A stretch of 64,000 nt of DNA. Source: Kineococcus sp. TRM81007 (GTDB lineage Bacteria > Actinomycetota > Actinomycetes > Actinomycetales > Kineococcaceae). The DNA is taken from NCBI RefSeq assembly GCF_022669155.1, contig NZ_JALBVB010000051.1, positions 129,601 through 193,600 of the forward strand, given 5' to 3'. The position numbers were made by a program, and so were the translations under genes. The notes under the pieces are model-generated. The model ran no database searches. It was not told where the DNA came from and saw only the letters and a program-made list of their open reading frames with translations. The stretch's first letter is position 1, and each line of letters starts with the position of its first letter. Of the stretch, positions 1-9,260 are shown in pieces.

Positions 1-44
1 CCCCTCGCGGCGGTGTCCCGGGCCCGTTCAGGCCCGGGAGGGGG

Positions 45-434
45 TCACTTGAGGGTGACGGTGGCGCCGGCGCCCTCGAGGGCGGCCTTGGCCTTCTCCG
101 CGGCCTCCTTGTTGACCTTCTCGAGGACGGGCTTGGGGGCGCCGTCGACGAGGTCCTTGGCCTCCTTGAGGCCCAGGGAGGTCAGGCCGCGCACCTCCTT
201 GATGACGCCGATCTTCTTGTCGCCGGCGGACTCGAGGATGACGTCGAACTCGTCCTTCTCCTCCTCGGCCGGGGCGGCAGCGCCACCACCGGCGCCGCCG
301 GCAGCGGCCACGGCCACGGGGGCGGCGGCGGTGACGTCGAAGGTCTCCTCGAACTTCTTCACGAACTCGGAGAGCTCGATGAGCGTGAGCTCCTTGAACG
401 CGTCGAGCAGCTCGTCGGTGCTGAGCTTCGCCAT
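45..434 (-). CDS. rplL: 50S ribosomal protein L7/L12
   Basis: L7/L12 forms the flexible ribosomal stalk that recruits translation GTPases. The 129-residue product has the helical N-terminal dimerisation domain (about 1-35), an Ala/Gly/Pro-rich hinge with a run of acidic residues (about 40-62), and the conserved C-terminal domain with the typical GLKEAKDLV stretch. Length is normal for actinobacteria. It lies 78 bases downstream of rplJ on the same strand, as in the canonical rplJL operon, so it is expected to be under control of the L10 leader. Family assignment is certain. Confidence 0.98.
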   Translation of the reverse strand: MAKLSTDELLDAFKELTLIELSEFVKKFEETFDVTAAAPVAVAAAGGAGGGAAAPAEEEKDEFDVILESAGDKKIGVIKEVRGLTSLGLKEAKDLVDGAPKPVLEKVNKEAAEKAKAALEGAGATVTLK

Positions 435-512
435 GGTGGCGGTCCTTCCTGTGTCTGGGGTGTGTCCGCGGGGGTGCGCCCGCGGGCGGGTGGGTGGACG
501 GTGACCGGCGCC

Positions 513-1040
513 TCAGGCGGCGTCGGCGCCCGCCTGCTTCTCCCGCAGCGCTTCCACGGTGCGGACGGTCTTCGACAGCGGCGCCTGGAACAGGGCCGCG
601 GCCTTGGCCTGGGACGCCTTGAGGACACCCGCGACCTTGGACAGGAGCACCTCGCGGGACTCCAGGTCGGCCAGAGCGGTGACGTCCTCGGCGCTGATCG
701 CGCGGCCCTCGAGCAGGCCGCTCTTGACGACCAGCTGGGGGTTGGTCCTGGCGAAGTCACGCAGGCCCTTGGCCGCCTCCACCGGATCACCGGAGATGAA
801 GGCGATCGCGGACGGGCCGGTCAGCTGACCCTCGAAGGCCGTGACACCGGCCTCCTTCGCCGCGATGCTGGCGAGCGTGTTCTTCAGGACCGCGTAGGTC
901 GTGTCAGGACCCAGCGCCGTGCGCAGCTGCGTGAGCTGCGACACGGTCAACCCCCGGTACTCGGTGAGCACCGCAGCGTTGGACTCCTGGAACAGCGCCG
1001 TGATCTCCTTCACGGCCGCGACCTTCTCCGCCTTCGCCAT
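513..1040 (-). CDS. rplJ: 50S ribosomal protein L10
   Basis: L10 anchors the L7/L12 dimers at the base of the ribosomal stalk. The 175-residue product begins with the typical helix [17 protein letters not shown] and contains the conserved [11 protein letters not shown] segment; the C-terminal helix binds L7/L12. Length matches the family. A long upstream leader (see the L10 leader entry) fits autogenous control by the L10-L12 complex, which is established for this family. Confidence 0.98.
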   Translation of the reverse strand: MAKAEKVAAVKEITALFQESNAAVLTEYRGLTVSQLTQLRTALGPDTTYAVLKNTLASIAAKEAGVTAFEGQLTGPSAIAFISGDPVEAAKGLRDFARTNPQLVVKSGLLEGRAISAEDVTALADLESREVLLSKVAGVLKASQAKAAALFQAPLSKTVRTVEALREKQAGADAA

Positions 1041-1215
1041 GCGTGCCCTCCCTTCCTCGTCTCGGGGAGCCGGCCCGGGCCCGAACGTGCGAAACGCCCC
1101 GGCGCAGGAGCGCGGGGCGTCGGACCGGGCCCTGAGGAGGACCTGGGGAAGCTCTCACACCTGCGCGGGTCGCCCGTGCTCGGGACCTTCTGCCACCCCT
1201 CCGAACGGAGAGGGA
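1041..1215 (-). promoter_or_regulatory. Ribosomal protein L10 leader with terminator-like hairpin
   Basis: The 332 bases between rplA and rplJ hold no gene. On the minus strand they contain the purine-rich and GCGCAGG elements usual in L10 leaders. These are followed at 1119-1095 by a strong hairpin (CGCCCCGCGC, loop TCCT, GCGCCGGGGCG) and a short T run, as in an attenuator, about 55 bases before rplJ. Known leaders bind the L10-(L12) complex and repress rplJL. The upstream boundary is approximate. Confidence 0.7.
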
Positions 1216-1308
1216 AGCGACCGGCGGTCTTCGGTACGTGGTCAAGCCTACACGCCGTGAACCGGTGCTCCCGACCACCGCCGACAGCCCCCGGCGGGGA
1301 CGGGAACG

Positions 1309-1348
1309 CCGCAGGGGCGGGGCCCCGGGAGGGACCCCGCCCCTGCGG
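1309..1348 (-). terminator. Hairpin terminator after rplKA
   Basis: A perfect 14-bp stem (1309-1322 pairing with 1335-1348) with a 12-base loop lies just downstream of rplA. No U tract follows, as is common in high-GC genomes. It separates rplKA from the rplJL leader. Confidence 0.6.
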
Positions 1349-1372
1349 ACGGGCGTGCGGCGAGCGAGCGCC

Positions 1373-2089
1373 TCAGGCCGAGGCGGTCTCCTCGGTGAGG
1401 ACGCGGGTCACCGCCGGGTCCACCGGGATGCCCGGGCCCATCGTCGTCGTGATGGTCGCCTTCTTCAGGTAGCGGCCCTTCGAGGACGACGGCTTCAGGC
1501 GCAGCACCTCGTCCAGCGCGGCGGCGTAGTTCTCCACCAGCTGGGCCTCGTCGAACGACACCTTGCCGATGACGAAGTGCAGGTTGGCGTGCTTGTCGGT
1601 GCGGAACTCGATCTTTCCGCCCTTGATCTCCGTGACGGCCTTGGCGACGTCCATGGTCACCGTGCCCGTCTTCGGGTTCGGCATCAGACCGCGCGGGCCC
1701 AGCACCTTGCCCAGGCGGCCGACCTTGCCCATGAGGTCGGGCGTCGCCACGGCGGCGTCGAAGTCGAGGCGGCCCTTGGCCACCTCGTCGATGAGCTCGT
1801 CGCCACCGACGATGTCGGCGCCGGCCGCCTCGGCCTGCGCGGCGCGCTCGCCGACGGCGAACACGAGCACGCGGGCGGTCTTGCCGGTGCCGTGCGGGAG
1901 GTTCACGGTGCCGCGGACCATCTGGTCGGCCTTGCGCGGGTCCACGCCCAGGCGGAAGGCGACCTCGACCGTGGCGTCGTACTTGGTGGTCGACGTCTCG
2001 CGGGCCAGCTTCACGGCCTCGGCGGGGACGTACAGGGCGTCCGCGTCGATCTTCTCGACGGCGGCGCGGTAGGCCTTGCTGCGCTTCAC
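1373..2089 (-). CDS. rplA: 50S ribosomal protein L1
   Basis: L1 binds 23S rRNA at the L1 stalk and helps release E-site tRNA. The 238-residue protein starts [14 protein letters not shown] from GTG 2089, chosen because AGGAG sits 5 bases upstream; an open extension further upstream has no family resemblance. It contains the L1 signature [14 protein letters not shown]. It forms the rplK-rplA pair, and a strong hairpin follows it. Confidence 0.97.
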   Translation of the reverse strand: MKRSKAYRAAVEKIDADALYVPAEAVKLARETSTTKYDATVEVAFRLGVDPRKADQMVRGTVNLPHGTGKTARVLVFAVGERAAQAEAAGADIVGGDELIDEVAKGRLDFDAAVATPDLMGKVGRLGKVLGPRGLMPNPKTGTVTMDVAKAVTEIKGGKIEFRTDKHANLHFVIGKVSFDEAQLVENYAAALDEVLRLKPSSSKGRYLKKATITTTMGPGIPVDPAVTRVLTEETASA

Positions 2090-2194
2090 TGCTGCTCCTC
2101 TTGTCAGGGGTGAGGGTCGTGGTCGACGGGCCGCGCGGGGCCCTGCCACTGGGGGTGCGGCCGGCCCGGTGGGCCGGCCGCGGCGGGGAGGACG

Positions 2195-2626
2195 TCAGTC
2201 CGAGACGGTGATGCCCATCGACCGGGCGGTGCCGGCGATGATGCGGGCCGCCATGTCGACGTCCTTGGCGTTGAGGTCCTGCAGCTTCTGCTCGGCGATC
2301 TCGCGCACCTGGGCCTGCGTGAGGTTCGCGACCTTCGTGACGTGCGGCTCGCCGGAGCCCTTGGCGACGCCCGCGGCCTTCTTGATGAGCTCCGCGGCCG
2401 GCGGGGTCTTGGTGATGAAGGTGAACGAGCGGTCCTCGTAGACCGTGATCTCGACCGGGATCACGTTGCCGCGCTGGGCCTCGGTCTGCGCGTTGTACGC
2501 CTTGCAGAACTCCATGATGTTCACGCCGTGCTGACCGAGCGCGGGGCCGATCGGCGGTGCGGGCGTGGCCTGGCCCGCCTTGATCTGGAGCTTGATGAGG
2601 CCGGCGACCTTCTTCTTGGGGGGCAT
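2195..2626 (-). CDS. rplK: 50S ribosomal protein L11
   Basis: L11 binds the GTPase-associated centre of 23S rRNA and is needed for RelA activation; it is the usual thiopeptide target region. The 143-residue protein begins [15 protein letters not shown] and has the Pro-rich N-terminal domain ([16 protein letters not shown]) and the RNA-binding C-terminal domain. ATG 2626 was chosen over longer upstream reading because it gives the family N-terminus. A -10-like TACACT (2709-2704) and the terminator after nusG suggest that rplKA has its own promoter. Confidence 0.98.
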   Translation of the reverse strand: MPPKKKVAGLIKLQIKAGQATPAPPIGPALGQHGVNIMEFCKAYNAQTEAQRGNVIPVEITVYEDRSFTFITKTPPAAELIKKAAGVAKGSGEPHVTKVANLTQAQVREIAEQKLQDLNAKDVDMAARIIAGTARSMGITVSD

Positions 2627-2741
2627 GCGCGATCCCTTCGAGTGCTGGGGGTGGCCGTATCGGTGCCCGCGGATCGGGCGACGACGGGTTGAGGCCGCCG
2701 TCCAGTGTACGCGCCGGCACGGGACCGGCGCGCACGACGAA

Positions 2742-2772
2742 CGAGCCCCCCGCCGCGGGGGCAGGGGGCTCG
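2742..2772 (-). terminator. Hairpin between nusG and rplK
   Basis: A 9-bp stem (CGAGCCCCC at 2742-2750 with GGGGGCTCG at 2764-2772) lies 21 bases after the nusG stop. It probably ends or attenuates secE-nusG transcription before the rplK promoter. Confidence 0.55.
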
Positions 2773-2792
2773 CTCGGGCGCTCGGGGCGCCG

Positions 2793-3779
2793 TCAGATCT
2801 TGGCGACCTGGTTGAAGTTGAGCTCCACGGGCGTCTCGCGCCCGAAGATCGAGACCAGCACGGTGAGCTTCTGGCGGTCCGCGGAGATCTCGGAGACGGT
2901 CGCCGGCAGGGTCTCGAAGGGACCCTCCATGACCGTGACCGACTCGCCGATCTCGAACTCCACCGCCCGCGGCGCCGCCGCGGGTGCACCGTCGGCGGCG
3001 GGCGCACCCGACCCGGCCCCCTGCTTGGGCTTCTGCTGCAGCGCGGGCGCCAGCATCGAGAAGACCTCGTCGTTCGACAGCGGCACCGGCTGGTGCGTGT
3101 TGCCCACGAAGCCGGTCACACCCGGGGTGTGCCGCACGGCGCCCCACGACTCGTCGGTGAGGTCCATGCGCACCAGCACGTAACCGGGGATGCGCACCCG
3201 GCGGACGTTCTTGCGCTGGCCGTTCTTGACCTCGACGACCTCCTCCATGGGCACCTCGACCTGGAAGATGTAGTCCTCCATGTTGAGGCTGGTCATGCGG
3301 GTCTCGAGGTTGGTCTTCACGCGGTTCTCGTAGCCGGCGTAGCTGTGGATCACGAACCACTCGCCGGGCATGCGCCGCAGCTTCTTGCGGAACTCCTCGG
3401 CCTCGTCGACGTCCGCCTCCAGCTCGTCGACCTCACCCACCGGGTCGCCGTCGACCGGGCCCGCGGCACCGAGGTCGTGGGCCTCCTCGCCCTCGGGTGC
3501 GCCCACGGCGTCCGTCAGGGGCACGTCCGGGAGGTCCGCGGCCTGCTCGGCGGCGGCTTCCCCGTCGGCCTCCACCTCCGCGGCGACGTCCTCGGCGTCG
3601 TAGCCCGTCAGGGAGGCGTCCGCCTCGGCGCGCTCGTCCTCGTACGCACCCACCGGCACGGGCGAGGGCTCGGGCGCGGCGCTGAACACCTCGTCGCTGA
3701 CCGGGCTGAACGACTCGTCGCCCTCGGGGCTGTCGCCGGTGCGCCGCTCGCCGAGCGAGGGACCCCACTGCTCCGACAC
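2793..3779 (-). CDS. nusG: Transcription elongation factor NusG with long acidic N-terminal extension
   Basis: NusG binds RNA polymerase through its NGN domain and couples it to Rho or ribosomes through its KOW domain. The NGN domain starts near residue 138 ([20 protein letters not shown]) and the KOW domain is at the C-terminus ([14 protein letters not shown]). The first ~137 residues are an Asp/Glu/Ala-rich, low-complexity tail, and an Ala/Pro/Gly linker of about 25 residues separates NGN and KOW. At 328 residues it is much longer than the 181-residue E. coli protein; acidic extensions are usual in actinobacterial NusG. GTG 3779 is the first plausible start, with AAGGA 14 bases upstream. 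It follows secE. Confidence 0.96.
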   Translation of the reverse strand: MSEQWGPSLGERRTGDSPEGDESFSPVSDEVFSAAPEPSPVPVGAYEDERAEADASLTGYDAEDVAAEVEADGEAAAEQAADLPDVPLTDAVGAPEGEEAHDLGAAGPVDGDPVGEVDELEADVDEAEEFRKKLRRMPGEWFVIHSYAGYENRVKTNLETRMTSLNMEDYIFQVEVPMEEVVEVKNGQRKNVRRVRIPGYVLVRMDLTDESWGAVRHTPGVTGFVGNTHQPVPLSNDEVFSMLAPALQQKPKQGAGSGAPAADGAPAAAPRAVEFEIGESVTVMEGPFETLPATVSEISADRQKLTVLVSIFGRETPVELNFNQVAKI

Positions 3780-3841
3780 GGTGCTGACCTGCTTCCTTCG
3801 GGATAGGGACTCCGCGCACCGCAGCGGTGCGCCGCCGTCCG

Positions 3842-4069
3842 TCAGGACCCGAACACCAGCAGGACGAGCTTGCCGATGCCGTAGTCCAGGACGGACACCA
3901 AGAGCATCATCACCGCGACGAACACCAGGACGACGCCCGTGTAGCTCAGCAGGTCGCGGCGCGTGGGCCAGACGACCTTGCGCAGCTCCTCGACGACCTG
4001 GCGCAGGAAGAGCAGGATCCCGCCGCGGCGCTTGGCCGCCGCGCGGTCCGCGGCCTTCGTCTCGCTCAC
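3842..4069 (-). CDS. secE: Preprotein translocase subunit SecE
   Basis: SecE clamps SecY in the Sec translocon. The 75-residue protein has the conserved amphipathic segment [20 protein letters not shown] followed by one transmembrane helix (about 48-72), the minimal SecE form of Gram-positives. GTG 4069 is preceded by GGGGAG. It lies between tRNA-Trp and nusG, the standard arrangement. Confidence 0.95.
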   Translation of the reverse strand: MSETKAADRAAAKRRGGILLFLRQVVEELRKVVWPTRRDLLSYTGVVLVFVAVMMLLVSVLDYGIGKLVLLVFGS

Positions 4070-4181
4070 GTCGACCTGCTCCCCACCGTCTGCCGGTGCT
4101 CCGGTGCTGACTCGCCTGGTGCTGCCCCGCTGCGCGCTGGGTTGCGGCGGGCGCGTCCCCGGGGGACGCGGGTGGTGCTCG

Positions 4182-4254
4182 CAGGGCAGGAGGGACTCGA
4201 ACCCACAACCGCCGGTTTTGGAGACCGGTGCGCTACCAATTGCGCCACTGCCCT
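4182..4254 (-). tRNA. tRNA-Trp (anticodon CCA)
   Basis: The minus strand folds into a 73-nt cloverleaf with acceptor AGGGCAG/CTGCCCT, discriminator G, and a T loop with GGTTCGAGTCC. The anticodon loop reads CTCCAAA, giving CCA for Trp. The CCA tail is not encoded. It is immediately upstream of secE, as in most actinobacteria. Confidence 0.97.
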
Positions 4255-4425
4255 GAGCGGTTCGGCGACCCCGTGGGGCACGCTCCACCACGGCGGGACC
4301 AGCCCGCCGATCAGCACTCTAGGCGAGAACACGCCGCGGAGTCGAACCCGAACCCTCCCGGCCCCCGCCCGGAACCCGGCGCGTGGCGCGGACGAGCGTG
4401 CGGCGGCAGTGCCAGGATGGGAGCC

Positions 4426-5649
4426 GTGTCCGCTCCGAGCGCCCCCGCCCGCACCCGAGTGTCCGCCCGCGTCGCCGGCATCGCCGAGTCCGCGACCCTC
4501 GCCGTGGACGCGAAGGCCAAGGCGCTCAAGGCCGCCGGCCGGCCCGTCATCGGCTTCGGCGCCGGGGAGCCGGACTTCCCCACCCCGCCCGCGGTGGTCG
4601 AGGCCGCCGTGGCCGCCTGCACCGACCCGGCCAACCACCGCTACACCCCCGCCGGCGGCCTGCCCGCGCTGCGCGAGGCGATCGCCGCCAAGACGCTGCG
4701 CGACTCCGGCTACGAGGTCCCCCCGTCGCAGGTGCTCGTCACCAACGGCGGCAAGCAGGCCGTCTACGAGACCTTCGCGGCGCTGCTGGACCCGGGCGAC
4801 GAGCTGCTGCTGCCCGCGCCCTACTGGACGACCTACCCCGAGGCGGCGCGCCTGGCCGGCGGCGTGCCCGTGGAGGTCTTCGCCGGGCTCGAGCAGGGCT
4901 ACAAGGTCACCGTCGAGCAGCTGGAGGCCGCACGCACCCCGCGCACCAAGGTCCTGCTGTTCAACTCCCCCTCGAACCCGACCGGCGCGGTCTACTCCCC
5001 CGAGGAGGTCCGCGCGATCGGGCGCTGGGCCGACGAGCACGGCCTGTGGGTGGTCACCGACGAGATCTACGAGCACCTCGTCTACGACGGCGGGCGCGCG
5101 GCGTCGATGCCCGTGGAGGTGCCCGAGCTGGCCGAGCGCTGCGTGGTGCTCAACGGCGTGGCGAAGACGTACGCGATGACGGGCTGGCGGGTGGGCTGGC
5201 TGATCGGCCCGGCGGACGTGGTGAAGGGCGTGGGCAACCTGCAGTCCCACCTGACCTCCAACGTCGCCAACGTCTCCCAGCGCGCCGCGATCGCCGCGCT
5301 GTCCGGCGACCTGGACGCCGTGGCGACGATGCGCACCGCCTTCGACCGCCGCCGCCGGCGCATCACCGAGATGCTCTCCGCGATCGACGGCGTCGAGTGC
5401 CCGCTGCCGGAGGGGGCCTTCTACGCCTACCCCTCCGTCGAGGCGCTCATCGGCAGGACGCTGCGGGGCAGCGAGATCACCTCCTCGGCGCGCCTGGCCG
5501 AACTGATCCTCACGGAGGCCGAGGTGGCCGTCGTGCCGGGCGAGGCCTTCGGTCCCAGCGGCTTCCTGCGGCTGTCCTACGCCCTCGCCGACGCCGACCT
5601 CGAGGAGGGTGTGGGACGCGTCCAGCGGCTGCTCGCCGAGGTCGTGTGA
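4426..5649 (+). CDS. aspC: Class I pyridoxal-phosphate aminotransferase (aspartate aminotransferase type)
   Basis: The protein is predicted to transfer the amino group between aspartate and 2-oxoglutarate with PLP. The 407 residues carry the fold-type I signatures: [10 protein letters not shown] near the N-terminus, [26 protein letters not shown], the [11 protein letters not shown] strand, and the PLP-lysine motif [20 protein letters not shown] 4426 is preferred because a -10-like CAGGAT (4413-4418) sits 7 bases upstream, which fits a leaderless mRNA; ATG 4417 would add three residues. A gene of this type next to tRNA-Trp/secE is common in actinobacteria. Substrate preference is not proven by sequence. 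Confidence 0.88.
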   Translation: MSAPSAPARTRVSARVAGIAESATLAVDAKAKALKAAGRPVIGFGAGEPDFPTPPAVVEAAVAACTDPANHRYTPAGGLPALREAIAAKTLRDSGYEVPPSQVLVTNGGKQAVYETFAALLDPGDELLLPAPYWTTYPEAARLAGGVPVEVFAGLEQGYKVTVEQLEAARTPRTKVLLFNSPSNPTGAVYSPEEVRAIGRWADEHGLWVVTDEIYEHLVYDGGRAASMPVEVPELAERCVVLNGVAKTYAMTGWRVGWLIGPADVVKGVGNLQSHLTSNVANVSQRAAIAALSGDLDAVATMRTAFDRRRRRITEMLSAIDGVECPLPEGAFYAYPSVEALIGRTLRGSEITSSARLAELILTEAEVAVVPGEAFGPSGFLRLSYALADADLEEGVGRVQRLLAEVV

Positions 5650-5782
5650 GCGTCCCCGGCGGGGAGCGGGACCTCGGCGTCCTGCTACGCGGGCGGCGCC
5701 CGCGGCACCGGCGCCGCGCCCCTTCGACCGTCCCCGCCCACCGACCAGACGGTGACGTGCAGCACTGGCAGACTCACGCAGC

Positions 5783-6844
5783 GTGACGCGTTCGCTGGAG
5801 GCCCTGCCCAAGGCCCACCTGCACCTGCACTTCACCGGGTCGATGCGCACCAGCACGCTGCTGGAGCTGGCCGAGGCGCACGGGGTGCGCCTGCCCACGG
5901 CGCTGTCGGGGCAGCACATGGTGAACCTCTCCCCCGACGCGCGCGGCTGGTTCCGCTTCCAGCGCCTGTACGACGCCGCGCGCTCCTGCGTCCGCACCGC
6001 CGAGGACATGCGCCGCATCGTGCTGGAGGCAGCCGCCGACGACGCCGCGGAGGGCTCGCGGTGGCTGGAGCTTCAGGTGGACCCGACCTCCTACGCCGTC
6101 CACGTCGGCGGGATCACCCCGGCGCTGGAGATCGTCCTGGACGCGGCGCGGGAGGCCACCGCGCTGACGGGCACCGCGGTCGCGGTCGTGGTGGCCGCCA
6201 GCCGGATCAGGCACCCCCTGGACGCGCGCACCCTGGCGCGGCTGGCCGCCCGCCACGCCGGGGAGGGGCCGGGCACGGTGGTCGGCTTCGGCCTGTCCAA
6301 CGACGAGCGCCGGGGCAGCACCGCGGACTTCGCCGGCGCGTTCGACATCGCCCGTCGCGCCGGACTGGCCTCCGTGCCCCACTCCGGCGAGCTGCTGGGA
6401 CCGGCGCACGTGCGCGAGGCGCTCGCGACGCTGCACCCGGACCGGCTCGGCCACGGCGTGCGCTGCGCGGAGGACCCCGACCTGCTGCGGCGGGTCGTGG
6501 ACGCCGGGGTGGCCCTGGAGGTGTGCCCGGCCAGCAACGTCTCCCTGGGCGTGTACGGCGACCTGGCTTCGGTGCCGCTGCGGCGGCTGCTGGAGGCGGG
6601 TGCGACCGTGGCCCTGGGCGCCGACGACCCGCTGCTGTTCGGGCCGCGGCTGGTGGCGCAGTACCGCAGCGCCCGCGAGGACCACGGGCTGGACGACGCG
6701 GCGCTGGCCGGGCTCGCGAAGGCGTCGATCACCGCCTCGCGGGCCGCGGCGGCGACGAAGCGGGTGCTGCACGCGCAGGTGGACGACTGGCTGACGGGTG
6801 CCGCGGACGGGGCGGACGAGTTCACGCGGACCGCCACGACGTGA
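5783..6844 (+). CDS. add: Adenosine deaminase
   Basis: It hydrolyses adenosine and deoxyadenosine to inosine and ammonia in purine salvage. The 353-residue protein has the metal-binding HLHLHFTGS motif near residue 12, the HSGE motif containing the catalytic Glu (usually HAGE), GHGVRC, the CPASNV segment, and GADDPLLF with the metal-ligand Asp. GTG 5783 starts the family N-terminus. In streptomycetes add also lies close to the tRNA-Trp/secE block. Confidence 0.93.
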   Translation: MTRSLEALPKAHLHLHFTGSMRTSTLLELAEAHGVRLPTALSGQHMVNLSPDARGWFRFQRLYDAARSCVRTAEDMRRIVLEAAADDAAEGSRWLELQVDPTSYAVHVGGITPALEIVLDAAREATALTGTAVAVVVAASRIRHPLDARTLARLAARHAGEGPGTVVGFGLSNDERRGSTADFAGAFDIARRAGLASVPHSGELLGPAHVREALATLHPDRLGHGVRCAEDPDLLRRVVDAGVALEVCPASNVSLGVYGDLASVPLRRLLEAGATVALGADDPLLFGPRLVAQYRSAREDHGLDDAALAGLAKASITASRAAAATKRVLHAQVDDWLTGAADGADEFTRTATT

Positions 6845-6866
6845 TTGACTCAATGAGTCGGGTCAA
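6845..6866. promoter_or_regulatory. Nested palindrome, candidate operator for the GntR regulator
   Basis: GACTCA-A-TGAGTC (6847-6859) is a perfect inverted repeat nested in a looser one, TTGAC (6845-6849) with GTCAA (6862-6866). It fills the 40-bp gap between add and the membrane protein gene whose second cistron encodes a GntR regulator. Sites of this kind upstream of YtrA-type operons are usually autoregulatory. The assignment is inferred from position and symmetry. Confidence 0.55.
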
Positions 6867-6884
6867 TCGGTCAGTGGAGGTGCC

Positions 6885-7805
6885 GTGCACGCGGTTCTGG
6901 TCGTGGTGGGGCCGTTGCTGCTGAGCCTGGCGCTCGCGGGTGGGGCCGCCGCCCTCGCGGCGCACCGCCGGGTGCCTGCCGCCTCGCTCCCCCTGCCCGT
7001 GGCCGGCGCCCGCCGAAGGGGCGAGGTGTGGACGGGGCTGGCCGCGCTGGCGGGTGCCGGCACCGCCGCCGCGTGCCTGGCCGGCGCCTGGCAGTCGCGC
7101 GAGGAACGCCTCGTCGTGGTCCTGCCCCTGGCCGGAGCCACCGCCTACGCACTGGTGGCCCTGCTGGCGGAGGCGACGTGGCCGCGCCCGGCGACCCGGG
7201 TGCGCAGCGCGCGGCTGCTGGTGCGCTCGGTGCGCGAGGGCGCCTCCCCCGGGCTGCTGCGCTGCGCCGCCGCGGGTGGCGCGCTGCTCGCCGCGGTGTG
7301 CCTGCTCGGCGCCGTCCTCGGCGCCGAGGACGGGCGCTCGGTGGAGTGGTCCTCCCCCGACGGCCTGGCGACCTGGAGCGCGGCCACCTTCCCCGGCGTG
7401 GCGCTCACCGCCCCGATCGCGGCCCTGGGGCTGCTCACCGCCGTGGCCACCGCCGCCGTGCTGCACCTCGTGCCGGTCCGGCCGTCGGTCCCGGCGGCCG
7501 ACGACGCCACCGACGCCGCGCTGCGCCGGGTGGCCGCCCACCGGGTGCTGCGCACCTCCACCGCCGCCGCGGTGCTGACGCTGGGGGGGCTGCTCCTGCT
7601 GGCCGGGACCTCGGGTGGCGGCCTCGGCGGCGACTACCAGGTCGCGGCGGGCACCTGGCGCTCCTCGGCGCCGCCCCGGGGGTGGCGGGCACTGGCGGGG
7701 GTGGCGCTGTGGAGCTCGCCGGCGGTCGCGCTCGCCGGGCTCGTCACGCTCTTCTGGCCGGCGCCCGGGCTGCGGCGGCGGCGCACGACGGCGGTCGTCG
7801 CGTGA
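6885..7805 (+). CDS. Multispanning membrane protein paired with a GntR regulator
   Basis: Function unknown. The 306-residue product has about five to six hydrophobic segments: an N-terminal one (4-27), two near 45-65 and 68-90, one near 125-150, one at 165-185 and paired C-terminal ones around 225-295. Arg-rich loops separate them. GTG 6885 has GGAGG 4 bases upstream. Its stop overlaps the start of the GntR gene (GTGA), so the two are translationally coupled and presumably co-regulated by the palindrome upstream. YtrA-type regulators often sit with transporters or envelope-stress membrane proteins, but no ABC component is visible here. Confidence 0.75.
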   Translation: MHAVLVVVGPLLLSLALAGGAAALAAHRRVPAASLPLPVAGARRRGEVWTGLAALAGAGTAAACLAGAWQSREERLVVVLPLAGATAYALVALLAEATWPRPATRVRSARLLVRSVREGASPGLLRCAAAGGALLAAVCLLGAVLGAEDGRSVEWSSPDGLATWSAATFPGVALTAPIAALGLLTAVATAAVLHLVPVRPSVPAADDATDAALRRVAAHRVLRTSTAAAVLTLGGLLLLAGTSGGGLGGDYQVAAGTWRSSAPPRGWRALAGVALWSSPAVALAGLVTLFWPAPGLRRRRTTAVVA

Positions 7806-8194
7806 GCGGGCTGCGCGTCGTCGTGGACACCGCCTCCCCCGTCCCCGCCTACGAGCAGCTGCGCCGCCAGGTCGCCACGCTCGTCACCACGGGTGCGCTG
7901 CGCACCGGTGACCGGCTGCCCGCGGCTCGGGCGCTGGCCGCGGACCTGGGCCTGGCGCTGGGCACCGTGCAGCGGGCCTACCGGGAGCTGGAGCTGTCCG
8001 GGCTGGTCGCCTCCCGCCGGCGCACCGGCACCGTCGTCACCGCGACGGCCGCGCCGGTGGCCGAGGAGGTCCGCTGGGCGGCGGAGGGGTACGTGGAGCG
8101 GGCGCTGCAGGCCGGGCTCGCCCAGGAGGAGGTGCTGGACCTCGTGCGCGACGCGCTGCTCAGAGCGAGCAGCCGACGAGCACCGGCTCGTTGA
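7802..8194 (+). CDS. GntR-family transcriptional regulator, YtrA type
   Basis: The 130-residue protein has a GntR winged-helix domain: PAYEQLRRQVATLVTTG, GDRLPAARALAADLGLALGTVQRAYREL, then a short helical C-terminus for dimerisation (about 85-125) in place of a large effector domain. That length and layout define the YtrA subfamily. It overlaps the upstream membrane-protein gene by 4 bases, and its 3' end overlaps convergent murB by 35 bp. It probably represses its own operon through the inverted repeat at 6845-6866. Confidence 0.9.
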   Translation: MSGLRVVVDTASPVPAYEQLRRQVATLVTTGALRTGDRLPAARALAADLGLALGTVQRAYRELELSGLVASRRRTGTVVTATAAPVAEEVRWAAEGYVERALQAGLAQEEVLDLVRDALLRASSRRAPAR

Positions 8195-9260
8195 CGATCC
8201 GCACCCCGAAGCGCTCGTGGACGCCCGCGGCCACCTCGCGCGCCAGGGTCAGCAGGTCCTCCGCGCGCGCCGGGCCGCGGTTGGTGAGCGCCAGCGCGTG
8301 CTTGGTGGACAGCGACGCCGGCCCCGGAGCGCCGTACCCCTTGCCGAAGCCGGCGCGCTCGATGAGCCACGCGGCGCTGGTCTTCACCAGCGGCTCGCCG
8401 TCGGCGCCGGTGCCGGCCGGGTAGCGGGGGGCGTCCTCGGGCAGGACGGCGGCCTCCTCCCGCGTGAGCACCGGGTTGGTGAAGAACGACCCGGCGCTCC
8501 AGGTGTCGTGGTCGTCCAGGTGCGCCTCGTCCCACACCATGCCCTTGCCTTCGCGCAGCGCGAGCACGGCGGCGCGCACGTCCGTCATCGACACCCGGTC
8601 GCCGACCTCGACGCCGAGGCGACGGGCCAGCTCCGCGTACCCGATCGGTGCGGAGCGGTCGGTGAAGCGGAACTGGAACGTCACGTCCAGCACGACGTAG
8701 CGGCTCTCCGGGTGCTCGCCGTTCAGCGCCACCCGCTCGGTCTTCAGCCGGGAGGTGCGGTACCCGAAGCGCAGGTCGGCGCCCGCGAAGGTGCGCTGGC
8801 GGCCGGCCACGCGGTCGAAGGTGCGCACGGTGGCGATGGTCTGCGAGACGTCCTGCCCGTAGGCGCCGACGTTCTGCACCGGGGTGGCACCCACCGTGCC
8901 GGGGATCCCGGACAGCGCCTCCACGCCCGACCAGCCGTTCGCGACCGCGCGGGCCACCAGCGCGTCCCAGCGCTCCCCCGCCGCGGCGGTGACGACGGCC
9001 CCGCCGCAGGCGTCCTCGGAGCCCAGCCGCACACCGGTGGTGGCCACGTGCACGACGGTGCCGTCGAAGCCGGCGTCCGAGACCAGCAGGTTGGAGCCGC
9101 CCCCGACGAGCAGCAGCGGCTCGCCCCCGGCGTCGGCCTCGCGCACCGCCTCGACCAGCTCGTCCTCGGTGTGGGCCACGACGACGCGGCGGGCGGGACC
9201 ACCCACGCGCAGGGAGGTCAAGGGGGCGATGAGCGGGCCGGTGGTGGCGGACGTGGTCAC
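8160..9260 (-). CDS. murB: UDP-N-acetylenolpyruvoylglucosamine reductase
   Basis: MurB reduces UDP-GlcNAc-enolpyruvate to UDP-MurNAc using NADPH and FAD in the cytoplasm. The 366-residue protein has the FAD-binding core (TSLRVGGPA, LLVGGGSNLLVSD, GIPGTVGATPVQNVGAYG), the YRTSRLK region with the FAD-contacting Tyr/Arg, the AGSFFTNPV segment with the catalytic Ser, and the C-terminal KTSAAWLIERAGF. GTG 9260 has GGGAG 6 bases upstream and overlaps the stop of the upstream MFS gene (GTGA). It is convergent with the GntR gene. Confidence 0.96.
   Translation of the reverse strand: MTTSATTGPLIAPLTSLRVGGPARRVVVAHTEDELVEAVREADAGGEPLLLVGGGSNLLVSDAGFDGTVVHVATTGVRLGSEDACGGAVVTAAAGERWDALVARAVANGWSGVEALSGIPGTVGATPVQNVGAYGQDVSQTIATVRTFDRVAGRQRTFAGADLRFGYRTSRLKTERVALNGEHPESRYVVLDVTFQFRFTDRSAPIGYAELARRLGVEVGDRVSMTDVRAAVLALREGKGMVWDEAHLDDHDTWSAGSFFTNPVLTREEAAVLPEDAPRYPAGTGADGEPLVKTSAAWLIERAGFGKGYGAPGPASLSTKHALALTNRGPARAEDLLTLAREVAAGVHERFGVRIVNEPVLVGCSL

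Noticed and set aside
5691-5705. GCGGGC-GGC-GCCCGC hairpin after the aminotransferase gene.
   Set aside because: Only a 6-bp stem of pure G/C with no following T run; such stems arise often at this base composition, so it is not listed as a terminator.
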